A stretch of DNA of 64,000 nt, taken from the NCBI GenBank assembly GCA_026989275.1, contig JALSJQ010000025.1:1-64000 (forward strand), written 5' to 3'. Positions 28,283 to 38,050 of this stretch are shown piece after piece. This stretch comes from Albidovulum sp. (GTDB lineage Bacteria; Pseudomonadota; Alphaproteobacteria; Rhodobacterales; Rhodobacteraceae). The notes under the pieces are model-generated. The model ran no database searches and was not told where the DNA came from. It saw only the letters and a program-made list of their open reading frames with translations. Every line of letters starts with the position of its first letter. Position 1 is the stretch's first letter. Made by a program: the position numbers and the translations under genes.

Positions 28283-29749
28283 ATGACGCATGGCACGAGG
28301 ATCCGATGCGGGAAGAGATGGCGCTTCGACCGCGCAAACCTTCCGCCCGGGCTGTGGGCGCTTCTGCTGGCAACTCTTCTCTTTCTCCTCGGCGGCACAC
28401 TCGCGGGCCGGGCCGCGACCGGCGACGTCACCCGCTTCACCCTGAAGAACGGACTCGAGGTGGTGGTGGTCGAAAATCACCGTGCCCCGGTGGTCGTGCA
28501 CATGGTGTGGTATCGCGTGGGCGCGGCCGACGAGCCACCGGGCAAGTCGGGCATCGCCCATCTCTTCGAGCACCTGATGTTCAAGGGCACCGAGCGCTTC
28601 CCCGAAGGGGCCTTCTCGCGGCTTGTGGAGGCCGAAGGGGGCAACGACAACGCCTTCACCACCCATGACTATACCGCCTATTTCCAGCGGATCGCCGCCG
28701 ACCGGCTCCCCCTCGTCATGGAGCTCGAAGCCGACCGGATGCGCAATTTGCGGCTGACCGCCGAGGATGTGGCCACCGAGAAGAAGGTGGTGCTCGAGGA
28801 GCGCAGCCAGCGCACCGACAGCGACCCGGGCGCGCTCTTTCGCGAGCAGCGCATGGCGGCGCAATATCTCAACCACCCCTATGGCCGCCCGGTCATCGGC
28901 TGGCGCCACGAGGTGGCGGCGCTCACGCGCGAGGATGCGTTGCGTTTCTACCGCACCTACTACGCCCCCGACAACGCGGTGGTTGTCGTGGTCGGGGATG
29001 TCGATCCGGCGCAGGTGAAGGCGCTGGCCGAGAGATATTACGGCCCCCTGCCGCGGAGCGCCGACCTGCCGCCGCGGCTGCGCCCCCAGGAGCCGCCCCA
29101 GCTGGCGGAACGACGGCTCGTGATGGAAGATCCCCGCGTTGCCCGGCCCTACGTCATCCGCACCTATTACCTGCCGCCCGAGATGGTGCGGGACCGGCGC
29201 AAGGCGGCGGCGCTCGTGATGTTCGCCGAACTTCTGGGAGGCGGACAGACCTCGCGTCTCGTGCGCGCGTTGACCGTCGAACGCAAGCTGGCGCTCTCGG
29301 CCGCCGCCTTTGCCTCGGTGGACGGGCTCGACGGCGGGCTCTTCACCCTTTACGTGGTGCCGGCTCCCGGCGTCTCCCTCGCCGATGTGGAAGCGGCGCT
29401 GGACGAGGAGGTGACGGCCTTTCTGAAAGAGGGCGTCCGGGCGGACGACCTTGCCCGCATCCGCAAGAGCGTGCGTGCCGGGGTGATCTACGCACGCGAC
29501 AGCATGATGGCCGAAGCGCGCGAATACGGCGCGGCGCTCGTGCGCGGTCGCAGCCTCGAGGACGTGCGCCGCTGGCCCGATCTTCTGGTGGCGGTCACCC
29601 CCGAGGAGATCCGCGCGGCCGGAGCGGCGGCGCTCGAGATGCGCCGCGCCGTCACCGGCTGGCTGATGCCCTCGGCAGTCGGCGGAACGGTCGCGAAGGC
29701 GGCTGCCGCGAAGCCCGCGGATCCGAAGCGTGAAGGAGGCATGCGATGA
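28283..29749 (+). CDS. M16 family zinc peptidase, catalytic subunit
   Basis: A 488-residue pitrilysin-type peptidase with an N-terminal membrane or signal segment (WALLLATLLFLLGGTLAG). The inverted zinc motif HLFEH is at 93-97 within GKSGIAHLFEHLMFKGTERF, and the downstream Glu lies in the EKKVVLEERS stretch. The second, inactive half contains GGGQTSRLVRAL. It overlaps the next M16 gene by four bases; such pairs form heterodimers acting in the periplasm. Confidence 0.9.
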   Translation: MTHGTRIRCGKRWRFDRANLPPGLWALLLATLLFLLGGTLAGRAATGDVTRFTLKNGLEVVVVENHRAPVVVHMVWYRVGAADEPPGKSGIAHLFEHLMFKGTERFPEGAFSRLVEAEGGNDNAFTTHDYTAYFQRIAADRLPLVMELEADRMRNLRLTAEDVATEKKVVLEERSQRTDSDPGALFREQRMAAQYLNHPYGRPVIGWRHEVAALTREDALRFYRTYYAPDNAVVVVVGDVDPAQVKALAERYYGPLPRSADLPPRLRPQEPPQLAERRLVMEDPRVARPYVIRTYYLPPEMVRDRRKAAALVMFAELLGGGQTSRLVRALTVERKLALSAAAFASVDGLDGGLFTLYVVPAPGVSLADVEAALDEEVTAFLKEGVRADDLARIRKSVRAGVIYARDSMMAEAREYGAALVRGRSLEDVRRWPDLLVAVTPEEIRAAGAAALEMRRAVTGWLMPSAVGGTVAKAAAAKPADPKREGGMR

Positions 29750-31098
29750 ACCGGCCCCTTTCCCGTATGCCGATGCCGGCAAGGCGTCTCCTCCGCTCGC
29801 TGCGCAACGTCGTCTTCGGCGTTCTGCTCGCTCTTGCGGCGCTTGTGCCGGCCCGGGCCGGGGTCGAGATCGCCGAGGTGACGAGCCCCGGCGGCATCAC
29901 CGCCTGGCTCGTCGAGGATCACACCCTGCCCTTTGTCAGCTTCGAGATCCGCTTTCGGGGCGGCGCCGCACTCGACCGGCCCGGCAAGGAAGGCGAGACG
30001 ATGTTCATGGCCGGCCTTCTCGAGGAGGGGGCCGGGGAGATGGATTCGCGCGCCTTTGCCAGGGAGGTGGAGCGGCTCGGCGCCGATTTCGCCTTCGATG
30101 CCGACCTTGTCGGCGTCAATGTCTCGGCGAAGATGCTCACCGAGGATCTCGCCGATGCCGCGGATCTTCTCCGTCTGGCCCTCACCAGGCCGCGCTTCGA
30201 CCCGTCGGCCATCGACCGTGTGCGCGGTCAGGTTCTCGCCTATATCGACAGCCGCGAGAAGGACCCGGAAGCCATTGCGTCACGGATGCTGATGGCGCGT
30301 CTCTTCGCCGGGCACCCCTTCGGCCGGCCGCCCGAGGGTACGCGCGCGAGCGTCGAGAGGATCGGCCGGGACGATCTGCTGCAGGCCCACCGGCGGGCGC
30401 TCAGTCGCGATCATCTGGTGATCGGCGTGGCCGGGGACATCACCCCCGAGGCGCTGGCGCCGCTGCTCGACCGCATCTTCGCCGATCTGCCCGCCCGAGG
30501 GGCGCCGCTGCCGCCGCGCACGGTGCCGAAGGTCGCCGGTGCTGTCGAGACGCAGCCCTTCCCTTCGCCGCAATCGGTCATTCTCTTCGCCCAGAGAGGT
30601 ATCGACCGCACCGACCCGGACTTCTTCGCCGCCCATGTGCTCAACCAGATCATCGGTGGCGGCTTCAACGCCCGGCTCATGCAGGAGCTGCGCGAGAAGC
30701 GCGGGCTGACCTATGGAATCGGCACCTGGCTCGCGGATCTCGGCCCGGCGGAATACTGGGGCGGGCAGACCCGCACCGTCAACGCCACGGCGGGGCAGGC
30801 CGTCGCCCTCATCCGCAAGGTCTGGGCTGATGTGGCCGCCGGCAACATCACCGAGGATGAGCTGCAGGCCGCGAAGCGCTACATGACGGGTTCCTACCCC
30901 CTGCGCTTCGACAGCAACGGCCGCATCGCCGCCATTCTCGCCGGGATGCAGATCGCCGGCTTTCCGCGCGACTACCCCAACTTCCGCAACGCGCGCATCG
31001 AGGCCGTCACGCTCGCCGATCTCAAGCGGGTGGCGCGGCGGCTGATGACCCCCGACAGGCTCGAATTCGTTGTCGTCGGTCGGCCCGAGGGGCTCTGA
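29746..31098 (+). CDS. M16 family protein, non-catalytic partner
   Basis: A 450-residue M16 protein with a signal segment (NVVFGVLLALAALVPARAG). At the place of the HxxEH motif it reads MFMAGLLEEGAGEMDSRAF, so zinc binding is lost. The second half keeps the substrate-side signature GGGFNARLMQELREKRGLTY. It is translationally coupled to the catalytic M16 gene (ATGA overlap), as in known alpha/beta-type M16 heterodimers. Confidence 0.9.
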   Translation: MNRPLSRMPMPARRLLRSLRNVVFGVLLALAALVPARAGVEIAEVTSPGGITAWLVEDHTLPFVSFEIRFRGGAALDRPGKEGETMFMAGLLEEGAGEMDSRAFAREVERLGADFAFDADLVGVNVSAKMLTEDLADAADLLRLALTRPRFDPSAIDRVRGQVLAYIDSREKDPEAIASRMLMARLFAGHPFGRPPEGTRASVERIGRDDLLQAHRRALSRDHLVIGVAGDITPEALAPLLDRIFADLPARGAPLPPRTVPKVAGAVETQPFPSPQSVILFAQRGIDRTDPDFFAAHVLNQIIGGGFNARLMQELREKRGLTYGIGTWLADLGPAEYWGGQTRTVNATAGQAVALIRKVWADVAAGNITEDELQAAKRYMTGSYPLRFDSNGRIAAILAGMQIAGFPRDYPNFRNARIEAVTLADLKRVARRLMTPDRLEFVVVGRPEGL

Positions 31099-31185
31099 GC
31101 TCCCCGGTCCTGCGGCGCCGTCACAGCCCCGGCGCGGCCCCGATTGGCATGGCCGAATCCGACGGACCATGCTAGAGATTGTGGA

Positions 31186-33039
31186 ATGAACCGGATGGCA
31201 GACAAGATACGGGAACCGGCGTCGCGCCGACCGATCCGCCCGCTCGACGAGGCCGCGATCAACCGCATCGCCGCCGGCGAGGTGGTGGAGCGGCCCGCCT
31301 CGGCCGTGAAGGAGCTGGTCGAAAATGCGCTCGACGCCGGGGCGCGCCGGATCGAGATCGACATTTCGCGGGGCGGCAAGAGCCTCGTCCGCGTGCGCGA
31401 CGACGGCTGCGGCATTCCCGCCGAAGAGCTGCCTCTGGCCGTCTCCCGCCACGCCACATCGAAGATCGACGGGTCCGATCTCGTCCATATCGCGAGCTTC
31501 GGCTTTCGCGGCGAGGCGTTGCCGTCGCTGGGGGCGGTGGGGCGGCTGAGGATCGTGTCGCGGCCGCCGGAAGCGCCGGAAGGAGCGGCGATCACCGTCG
31601 AAGGTGGGCGCGTGGGGGCGGTGCGGCCTGCGGCGGCCCGGCCCGGAACGCTGGTGGAGCTGCGGGACATCTTCTTCGCCACGCCCGCCCGTCTCAAGTT
31701 CATGCGCTCCGACCGCGCGGAGATGCAGGCGGTGATCGACGTGGTGCGGCGGCTGGCGCTGGCCGAACCCCATGTCGGCTTCGTGCTGCGCGATCTGGGC
31801 GAGGACGGGGGCCGGGTGCGCGAGCTCTTCCGGGCAGACCCGGAGAGCGGCGATCTGTTCGCGGCATTGGCGGCACGGGTGCGGCGGGTTCTGGGAAAGG
31901 AATTCGTCGACAATGCCGTGCCGATCGAGGCCGAGCGCGCGGGAATCGGCCTCAGGGGCCATGCCGCCCTGCCGGTCTATTCCCGGGCGGCGGCAAGCCA
32001 GCAGTATTTCTCCGTCAACGGCCGGCCGGTTCGCGACCGGCTGCTTCATGGCGCGCTGCGGGCGGCCTATGCCGACCTGCTGCCACGCGACAGGCAGCCT
32101 GCGGCGGTGCTCGATGTCGTCTGCCCGCCGGAGCTGGTCGATGTGAACGTGCACCCGGCCAAGGCCGAGGTGCGCTTTCGCGACCCCGGCATCGTCCGCG
32201 GGCTGATCGTTTCGGCCATCCGCCACGCCCTGGCCGCCGAAGGGGTGCGGAACGTCACCACCATGACCGATGCCGCCCTCGGCGCCTTCCGCCCCAGGAG
32301 CTCGGCACGGCCGCATGCGCCGCAGGGCTTTTCCGAGCAACCTCCGGCCGGGGCGCGACAGGCGGCATGGCAGATGCAGGCGCCGCTCGGCGAGGCGCTG
32401 GAAGCCCCTTCGGCGCGGGCCGAGACACCCGCCGCGGAAGAGGACGGCGCCCTGCTCGATCACCCTCTCGGCGCGGCGCGGGCGCAGATCCACGAAAACT
32501 ACATCATCGCCCAGACCCGCGACGGCATGGTGATCGTCGATCAGCATGCGGCCCATGAGCGGCTGGTCTACGAGAAGCTGAAGGCCGAAATGGCCGCGAA
32601 GGGAATTGCCCGGCAGGCGCTGCTCGTGCCCGAAATCGTGCATCTCGAGGCCGACGAGAAGGCGCGGCTCCTCGATGCGGCCGAGGATCTGGCGCGGCTC
32701 GGCCTCGTGATCGAACCTTTCGGCCCCGGTGCCGTTGCCGTACGCGAGACGCCGGCGCTTCTCGGCGAGGTGGATGTGGCGGCGCTTCTGGCCGACATTC
32801 TCGACGCCTTCGAGGAAGGCTCCGGTGCCGAGCTGCTCGAAGCGCGGCTTCATGCGGTGCTCTCGCGCATGGCCTGCCACGGTTCGGTGCGCTCGGGCCG
32901 GCGCATGACGGTGACCGAGATGAACGCTCTCCTGCGGGAGATGGAGGCGACGCCCGCCGCGGGGCAATGCAATCACGGTCGCCCCACCTTCGTTTCGATC
33001 CCGCTCGAGGACATCGAGCGGCTCTTCGGCCGCAGATAG
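31186..33039 (+). CDS. mutL: DNA mismatch repair protein MutL with endonuclease motif
   Basis: A 617-residue GHKL ATPase. The N-terminal motifs AINRIAAGEVVERPASAVKE, ENALDAGA, DDGCGIP and SFGFRGEAL are intact. The C-terminal domain carries the metal-binding endonuclease motif DQHAAHERLVYE (DQHA-x2-E-x4-E) from Asp452, plus ACHGSVRSG and QCNHGRPTF. This is the nicking type of MutL found in bacteria without MutH. The start at 31186 is weakly supported (GTGGA upstream). Confidence 0.95.
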   Translation: MNRMADKIREPASRRPIRPLDEAAINRIAAGEVVERPASAVKELVENALDAGARRIEIDISRGGKSLVRVRDDGCGIPAEELPLAVSRHATSKIDGSDLVHIASFGFRGEALPSLGAVGRLRIVSRPPEAPEGAAITVEGGRVGAVRPAAARPGTLVELRDIFFATPARLKFMRSDRAEMQAVIDVVRRLALAEPHVGFVLRDLGEDGGRVRELFRADPESGDLFAALAARVRRVLGKEFVDNAVPIEAERAGIGLRGHAALPVYSRAAASQQYFSVNGRPVRDRLLHGALRAAYADLLPRDRQPAAVLDVVCPPELVDVNVHPAKAEVRFRDPGIVRGLIVSAIRHALAAEGVRNVTTMTDAALGAFRPRSSARPHAPQGFSEQPPAGARQAAWQMQAPLGEALEAPSARAETPAAEEDGALLDHPLGAARAQIHENYIIAQTRDGMVIVDQHAAHERLVYEKLKAEMAAKGIARQALLVPEIVHLEADEKARLLDAAEDLARLGLVIEPFGPGAVAVRETPALLGEVDVAALLADILDAFEEGSGAELLEARLHAVLSRMACHGSVRSGRRMTVTEMNALLREMEATPAAGQCNHGRPTFVSIPLEDIERLFGRR

Positions 33040-33075
33040 CCGCCTGGAAGCGAAGCCGGGGCAAGGAATGGCGGA

Positions 33076-34308
33076 ATGACGATGAGTCTGCAGGCGATGC
33101 TGGAGCAGCTGCGAAACTGGGCCATGGCCAATCCGGCGCCGGCCGCGCTCCTGGCCGGGGGGGCGCTTCTCGTTGCGGTGGTGCTCTTGCTTCGGCGCCG
33201 CGGCCGTGCGGAGAAAACCGTCGAGGTCATTGCCGATACCCTCGCCATGCTGGCCGAGGAGACGCGGCGACTGTCGGAAGCGCAGCAGCGCCTCGAAGGC
33301 GGTCTGCAGCACGTCTCCGAAGCGCAGGCCCGCAGTCAGGCACGGATGGTCGAAGCCATGGAGCGGCGGCTCGAGGCCGTGCAGAAGGCGGTCGGGGAAA
33401 CGCTCCAGGGGACGGCCCAGCGCACGGCCCGCTCGCTCGGCGAATTGCAGCAGCGGCTCGAGACCATCGACCGCGCCCAGGCCAAGATCGAGAAGCTTTC
33501 GGGGGATGTGCTTTCCCTGCAGGACATCCTGTCGAACAAGCAGGCCCGCGGTGCTTTCGGCGAGATCCAGCTGCAGGACATCGTGACCAAAGCGCTGCCT
33601 CCGGACAGCTACAAGTTCCAGGCGGCGCTTTCGAATGGCCGGCGCCCCGATTGCCTCGTCCATCTGCCCAATCCGCCGGGCCCGATCGTGATCGACGCCA
33701 AGTTTCCGCTCGAAGCCTATGAACAGTTGCGGGCGGCGGCGAACGAGGCGGAGATGCGCCTTGCGGCGCGAGCCTTCCGCGAGGCGGTCCGCAGGCATAT
33801 CGCGAAGATCCGCGAGAGCTACATCATCGAGGGAGAAACGGCCGACGGCGCCATCATGTTCCTGCCTTCCGAAGCCGTCTATGCCGAGCTGCATGCGAAT
33901 TTCGGCGACGTGGTGCGCGAGGGTTTCGAGGCCCGGGTGTGGATCGTCTCCCCGACGACCTGCATGGCCACCCTCAACACCATGCGTGCCATCCTGAAGG
34001 ATGCCCGCATGCGGGAGCAGGCGCATCTGATCCGGCGCGAGCTGGGACTGCTCGGCAAGGATCTCGAGCGACTGGGAAAGCGGGTGGAGAGCCTCGACCG
34101 GCATTTCTCCCTGGCGGCGAAGGATATCGACGATATCCGCATTTCGGCCCAGAAGGCCGGGAAACGGGCCCATGCGCTCGAGCGGTTCGAGTTCGAGGAG
34201 CCGCCCGTGCTCGAGGTGACGGCTCCGGCGCCTGAAGGTGCGGGGGGCGGGGCGCCGGCCCGTCGGGGGCCTTCTTCGGTGCCGCCTCCGGTTTCCGAGG
34301 GCGGTTGA
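33076..34308 (+). CDS. rmuC: DNA recombination protein RmuC
   Basis: A 410-residue protein with a membrane segment at about 22-40 (ALLAGGALLVAVVLLL), a coiled-coil region to about residue 150 and the RmuC nuclease-fold core (GAFGEIQLQDIV, IVIDAKFPLEAYEQL, MFLPSEAVYAEL, CMATLNTMRAIL). It limits inversions at short inverted repeats. The C-terminus is a Pro/Gly-rich tail. It follows mutL by 36 bases and may share its transcript. Confidence 0.92.
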   Translation: MTMSLQAMLEQLRNWAMANPAPAALLAGGALLVAVVLLLRRRGRAEKTVEVIADTLAMLAEETRRLSEAQQRLEGGLQHVSEAQARSQARMVEAMERRLEAVQKAVGETLQGTAQRTARSLGELQQRLETIDRAQAKIEKLSGDVLSLQDILSNKQARGAFGEIQLQDIVTKALPPDSYKFQAALSNGRRPDCLVHLPNPPGPIVIDAKFPLEAYEQLRAAANEAEMRLAARAFREAVRRHIAKIRESYIIEGETADGAIMFLPSEAVYAELHANFGDVVREGFEARVWIVSPTTCMATLNTMRAILKDARMREQAHLIRRELGLLGKDLERLGKRVESLDRHFSLAAKDIDDIRISAQKAGKRAHALERFEFEEPPVLEVTAPAPEGAGGGAPARRGPSSVPPPVSEGG

Positions 34309-34866
34309 GCGCGCCTTCGGCCAGCCCGCTCACGCCGCGGCAAGGCGAGGCGATTCGCTCCGCATCCGCCATTCGAACGGTCGGGAGGCGGGGCCGCCAT
34401 GTGCTGTCTCCCGGCGGAGCCGGGCCAGCTTGATGAGCACGCGCAGCTTCTGCGCGTGTTTCAGGATGACCTGTCAACCACAACCCGACGCGGACCGAAC
34501 GGTTCACCGAGAGCGATTCGCGGGATGCATGCGTTCGCAACCTTGCGGGGTGTCAAGATGCTGGAATATCTGGAAAAATTTTTCGAGACAGTTTGCAGGG
34601 CAACAGTGGAAATGGCAACGGTCTGATAATCTATGATCTTTTCCGCTCTTTCGACAATTTTCGGCAATGATGAAAAAAATTCTTGCGACAAAATGACTTG
34701 CCTTTAAGAAGGATCTGCATCGCTCCGGCAGCGTGTGACGCGGGCAGCATTCTGCCGGAAGATGCGGCGGCGCGGCTTCATGCGTGCCTGTGCATGAACC
34801 CGGGCCCTGTCCGACAGGCAGAGGAACGAAAACCTGCCCGCATCGGGGAACGCAAGGAGACTTCCC
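34309..34866. promoter_or_regulatory. Leader region of the ugp operon with an AT-rich island
   Basis: A 560-base gap between rmuC and ugpB. From about 34560 to 34720 the sequence becomes strikingly AT-rich, with TATGAT at 34632-34637 and AAAAAAATTC further on, against a GC-rich background. This is where the ugp promoter and operators are expected. Two short frames exist: plus 34399-34626 (75 residues) and minus 34461-34691 (76 residues, TTG start). Neither is recognised. Confidence 0.4.
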
Positions 34867-36192
34867 ATGGACCGCAGAACATTCCTGGCCGTTTCGGCCG
34901 CAACCGCTGCCGGCACGCTTCCCGGCATCTCGATGGTGAAGGCCGCAAGCCCGGTCGATATCCAGTGGTGGCATGCCATGGGCGGCAAGCTCGGCGAGGT
35001 CGTCAACGAGATCTCGACCCGCTTCAATGCCTCTCAGGACGCCGAAAGGATCACGCCGGTCTACAAGGGCGGCTACGAGGACACGCTGACCGCCACCATC
35101 GCCGCCTTCCGCGCCGGAGAGCATCCGAACATTTCGCAGGTGTTCGACGCCGGCGCCGCCACCATCATCGCCGCCAGGGGGGCCGTGGTCGCGGCCGAGG
35201 ATCTGCTCGCCGATGCCGGCGTCGCCTTCGACCCGAACGACTACATCGAGGGCGTGCGCTACTTCTACGCCGACTCGAACGGCAAGATGATCGGCATGCC
35301 GTTCAATTCCTCGACCCCGATCATGTATTACAACGAGGAGGCGCTGAAGAAGGCCGGCGTCACGCCGCCGAAGACCTGGGAGGAGTTCGAGGAGGTCACG
35401 GCGCCGGCGCTCAAGAAGGCCGGCTATGTCCCGATGTGCCAGTCGCACCTGCCGTGGATCTTCACCGAGAACTTCCATTCGCGCCACAACCTCCAGTTCG
35501 CCACCAACAACAACGGGTTCGACGGGGTGAAGGGCACGAAGATCCTCGTCAACAACCCGCACATGCGGATGCACTTCAGCCGCTTCAAGAACTGGATCAA
35601 CAACGGTCTCTTCGGCTATTACGGCACCGGCTGGGGCGACAACCAGTCGGCCTTCGAGAAGGGCGAGGCGGCAATGTGGCTCGGCTCGTCGGGCTCCTTC
35701 GGCGGCCTCCTGAAGTCCACCAACTTCCCGTTCTCGGCGACCTTCCTGCCCTACTGGAAGAAGGTGACCGAAAAGCCCTACCGCACCTTCATCGGCGGCG
35801 CGGCGCTCTTCGCCCTTTCGCGCAAGCCGGCCGAGGAGAACAAGGCGACGGCCGATTTCTTCAAGTTCCTCTCCTCGCCGGAAATCCAGTACTACTGGCA
35901 CAAGGAAACCGGCTATGTGCCGATCACCAACGCGGCCTACGAGCTGGCGAAGAAGGACGGCCATTACGAGCGCTTCCCGGCGGCCGAGATCGGCATCAAG
36001 CAGCTCAACGACCGGCCCGGCAAGTGGACCCGCGGCTATCGCCTCGGCTACTATGTCCAGATCCGCGACGTGATGAACCGCGAATACGGGCGGATCATCT
36101 CGGGCGAGACCGATGTCGATACCGCCTTCGCCACCATCGAGAAGGAAGCCAACGCCCTTCTCGACAAGTTCGCCCGCACCGTCGGCGGCTGA
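34867..36192 (+). CDS. ugpB: sn-Glycerol-3-phosphate ABC transporter substrate-binding protein
   Basis: A 441-residue periplasmic protein with a Tat-like signal (DRRTFLAVSAATAAG). It resembles E. coli UgpB through the ligand-domain stretches DIQWWHAMGGKLGEVVNEI, YKGGYEDTLTATIAAFRAG, FNSSTPIMYYNEEALKKAG and NNNGFDG. It would capture glycerol-3-phosphate or glycerophosphodiesters. It is the first gene of ugpBAEC, and a strong hairpin separates it from ugpA, which should favour its higher expression. Confidence 0.9.
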   Translation: MDRRTFLAVSAATAAGTLPGISMVKAASPVDIQWWHAMGGKLGEVVNEISTRFNASQDAERITPVYKGGYEDTLTATIAAFRAGEHPNISQVFDAGAATIIAARGAVVAAEDLLADAGVAFDPNDYIEGVRYFYADSNGKMIGMPFNSSTPIMYYNEEALKKAGVTPPKTWEEFEEVTAPALKKAGYVPMCQSHLPWIFTENFHSRHNLQFATNNNGFDGVKGTKILVNNPHMRMHFSRFKNWINNGLFGYYGTGWGDNQSAFEKGEAAMWLGSSGSFGGLLKSTNFPFSATFLPYWKKVTEKPYRTFIGGAALFALSRKPAEENKATADFFKFLSSPEIQYYWHKETGYVPITNAAYELAKKDGHYERFPAAEIGIKQLNDRPGKWTRGYRLGYYVQIRDVMNREYGRIISGETDVDTAFATIEKEANALLDKFARTVGG

Positions 36193-36210
36193 ACCCTTGC
36201 CAAAGAGGAG

Positions 36211-36237
36211 GAACCGGGGGATGCTGTCCCCCGGTTC
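36211..36237 (+). terminator. Intercistronic hairpin between ugpB and ugpA
   Basis: A perfect 11-bp stem (GAACCGGGGGA / TCCCCCGGTTC) with a 5-base loop (TGCTG) begins 19 bases after the ugpB stop and is followed only by TTCTT. It lies inside the operon, so it is best read as a partial terminator or 3' mRNA stabiliser that gives excess binding protein over permease. Confidence 0.65.
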
Positions 36238-36300
36238 TTCTTGCCCGACGGGTTTTTCGCGGGGCCAACCCGGCTCGGTCTTCAGCGGAGCACAGCCACC

Positions 36301-37182
36301 ATGCAGTCGTCGCGCTTCGACTCGCCGCTCACCCCCTATTTCCTGCTTCTGCCGCAGATGGCGATCATCGCCGTCTTCTTCCTGTGGCCGGCGGCGGAGG
36401 CGATCTGGTCCTCCTTCTTTCTCGAGGATCCCTTCTTCGGCACCCGCACCTTCGTCGGGTTCGAGAACTATGTCGAGGCGCTGAGCTCGGCCGATTATCG
36501 CCGGGCCGCCTGGTTCACCGCGATCTTCACGCTGATCGTGGCGCTCGGCTCGCTGGCGCTCGGGATGTGGCTCGCGGTGGCGGCGGACAACGTGCTGCGC
36601 GGCCGGTCGGCCTACAAGACCATCCTGATGTGGGTCTATGCCATCGCGCCGCCGGTGGCAGGGCTCATCGGCGTGATGCTGTTCGACCAGCACATCGGGC
36701 CGCTGGTGGATTTCGTCGGTCTCTTCGGGCACGAGATGAAGGTCGGTGTCAACTGGTGGGACACGGCGATCGCCATGATGATCGTCGCCACCTGGAAGCA
36801 GATACCCTACAATTTCATCTTCGTGCTTTCGGGGCTCCAGTCGATTCCCAATTCGGTGCGCGAGGCCGCGGCGATCGACTGCCGTTCCTCGGTGCGCCGC
36901 TTCTGGACGGTGATCTTCCCGCTTCTCGCGCCGACGACCTTCTTCCTGCTCGTCATCAACATCACCTACGCCCTGTTCGAGACCTTCGGCATCATCGACC
37001 TGATGGTGAAGGGCGAACCCGGCAACAACCCGAAGACGCTGGTCTACAAGGTCTTCCTCGACGGTTTCCGCGGCAACGATCTCGGCGGCTCCTCGGCCCA
37101 GTCGGTGATCCTGATGATCCTCGTTCTGGTGCTGACCATCGCCCAGTTCCGCCTGCTCGAGCGGCGGATCCATTACAAGTGA
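36301..37182 (+). CDS. ugpA: sn-Glycerol-3-phosphate ABC transporter permease
   Basis: A 293-residue inner-membrane permease with six predicted membrane segments. The start FDSPLTPYFLLLPQMAII and the cytoplasmic EAA loop (VREAAAIDCRSSVRRFWTVI) are typical of UgpA. It pairs with UgpE. The start ATG 36301 has GCGGAGC upstream. Confidence 0.9.
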   Translation: MQSSRFDSPLTPYFLLLPQMAIIAVFFLWPAAEAIWSSFFLEDPFFGTRTFVGFENYVEALSSADYRRAAWFTAIFTLIVALGSLALGMWLAVAADNVLRGRSAYKTILMWVYAIAPPVAGLIGVMLFDQHIGPLVDFVGLFGHEMKVGVNWWDTAIAMMIVATWKQIPYNFIFVLSGLQSIPNSVREAAAIDCRSSVRRFWTVIFPLLAPTTFFLLVINITYALFETFGIIDLMVKGEPGNNPKTLVYKVFLDGFRGNDLGGSSAQSVILMILVLVLTIAQFRLLERRIHYK

Positions 37183-37207
37183 ACCTTGCGAAACGAGGAT
37201 GTGAGGC

Positions 37208-38050
37208 ATGTATCGCGACCGCCTGAGGGATCATCTGGTGCTGATCGTCGGCGTCATCGTCATGATGGGGCCGATCCTCGTGGCCATCACCACCTCGAGC
37301 TATGACCGGGTCTATATCCACAATCACGGCATGCAGATCGGCTGGGGCGGCAATTTCCTCGAGACCTATCGCAACGTCCTGTTCTACAAGGGCGGGTTCT
37401 CGGGCGAGGTGACGGGGGCGCTGATGGCGATGAACTCGGCCATCCTCGGCATCGGTTTCGCCGTCGGCAAGATCGTGGTGTCGATGCTGGCGGCCTATGC
37501 CATCGTCTATTTCCGTTTCCCGCTCGGCACCTTCTTCTTCTGGGTGATCTTCTCGACACTGCTTCTGCCCCTAGAGGTTCGGATCCTGCCCTCCTACGAG
37601 GTGGTCCAGCAGATGGGGCTGCTCAACTCCTATACCGGCCTGATCCTGCCGCTCATCGCCTCGGCGACCGGCACCTTCTATTTCCGGCAGTTCTTCCGCT
37701 CGGTGCCGGACGAGCTGGTGGAGGCGGCCCGCATAGACGGGGCCGGACCCTTCCGCTTCTTCATCGACATTCTCGTGCCGCTATCGAAAACGATGATGGC
37801 GGCGATCTTCATCATCATGTTCGTCGTCGGCTGGAACCAGTATCTCTGGCCGATCCTGATCACGACCGACGAGCACTACTTCACCCTCGTGCGCGGCATC
37901 AAGCAGGTGCTGCAGGTCTATATCGGCGCCGACATTCCCGAATACAACGAGGCGCTGGCCATGGCGATTCTGGCCATGCTGCCGCCGGGGCTCGTCATCG
38001 TCGTCTTCCAGCGCATGTTCATCAAGGGACTGGTGGAAACCGAAAAATGA
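37208..38050 (+). CDS. ugpE: sn-Glycerol-3-phosphate ABC transporter permease
   Basis: A 280-residue inner-membrane permease with six predicted membrane segments. The EAA loop reads [20 protein letters not shown], and [13 protein letters not shown] precedes it as in UgpE. It overlaps ugpC by four bases (ATGA). Confidence 0.9.
   Translation: MYRDRLRDHLVLIVGVIVMMGPILVAITTSSYDRVYIHNHGMQIGWGGNFLETYRNVLFYKGGFSGEVTGALMAMNSAILGIGFAVGKIVVSMLAAYAIVYFRFPLGTFFFWVIFSTLLLPLEVRILPSYEVVQQMGLLNSYTGLILPLIASATGTFYFRQFFRSVPDELVEAARIDGAGPFRFFIDILVPLSKTMMAAIFIIMFVVGWNQYLWPILITTDEHYFTLVRGIKQVLQVYIGADIPEYNEALAMAILAMLPPGLVIVVFQRMFIKGLVETEK

Noticed and set aside
30280-34173. A 1297-codon open frame on the minus strand across the second M16 gene, mutL and rmuC.
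   Set aside because: It is the antisense of three well-recognised genes; its protein is His/Gly/Arg-rich with no family pattern, as expected from high GC content.
36211-36237. Reading the ugpB-ugpA hairpin as the end of a separate ugpB transcript.
   Set aside because: There is no T-run, and ugpA has no visible promoter of its own in the short gap, so partial read-through is more likely.
34504-37209. A 901-codon minus-strand frame opposite ugpB and ugpA.
   Set aside because: Antisense of recognised transporter genes with a biased, Glu/Gly/Arg-rich translation and no ribosome site.
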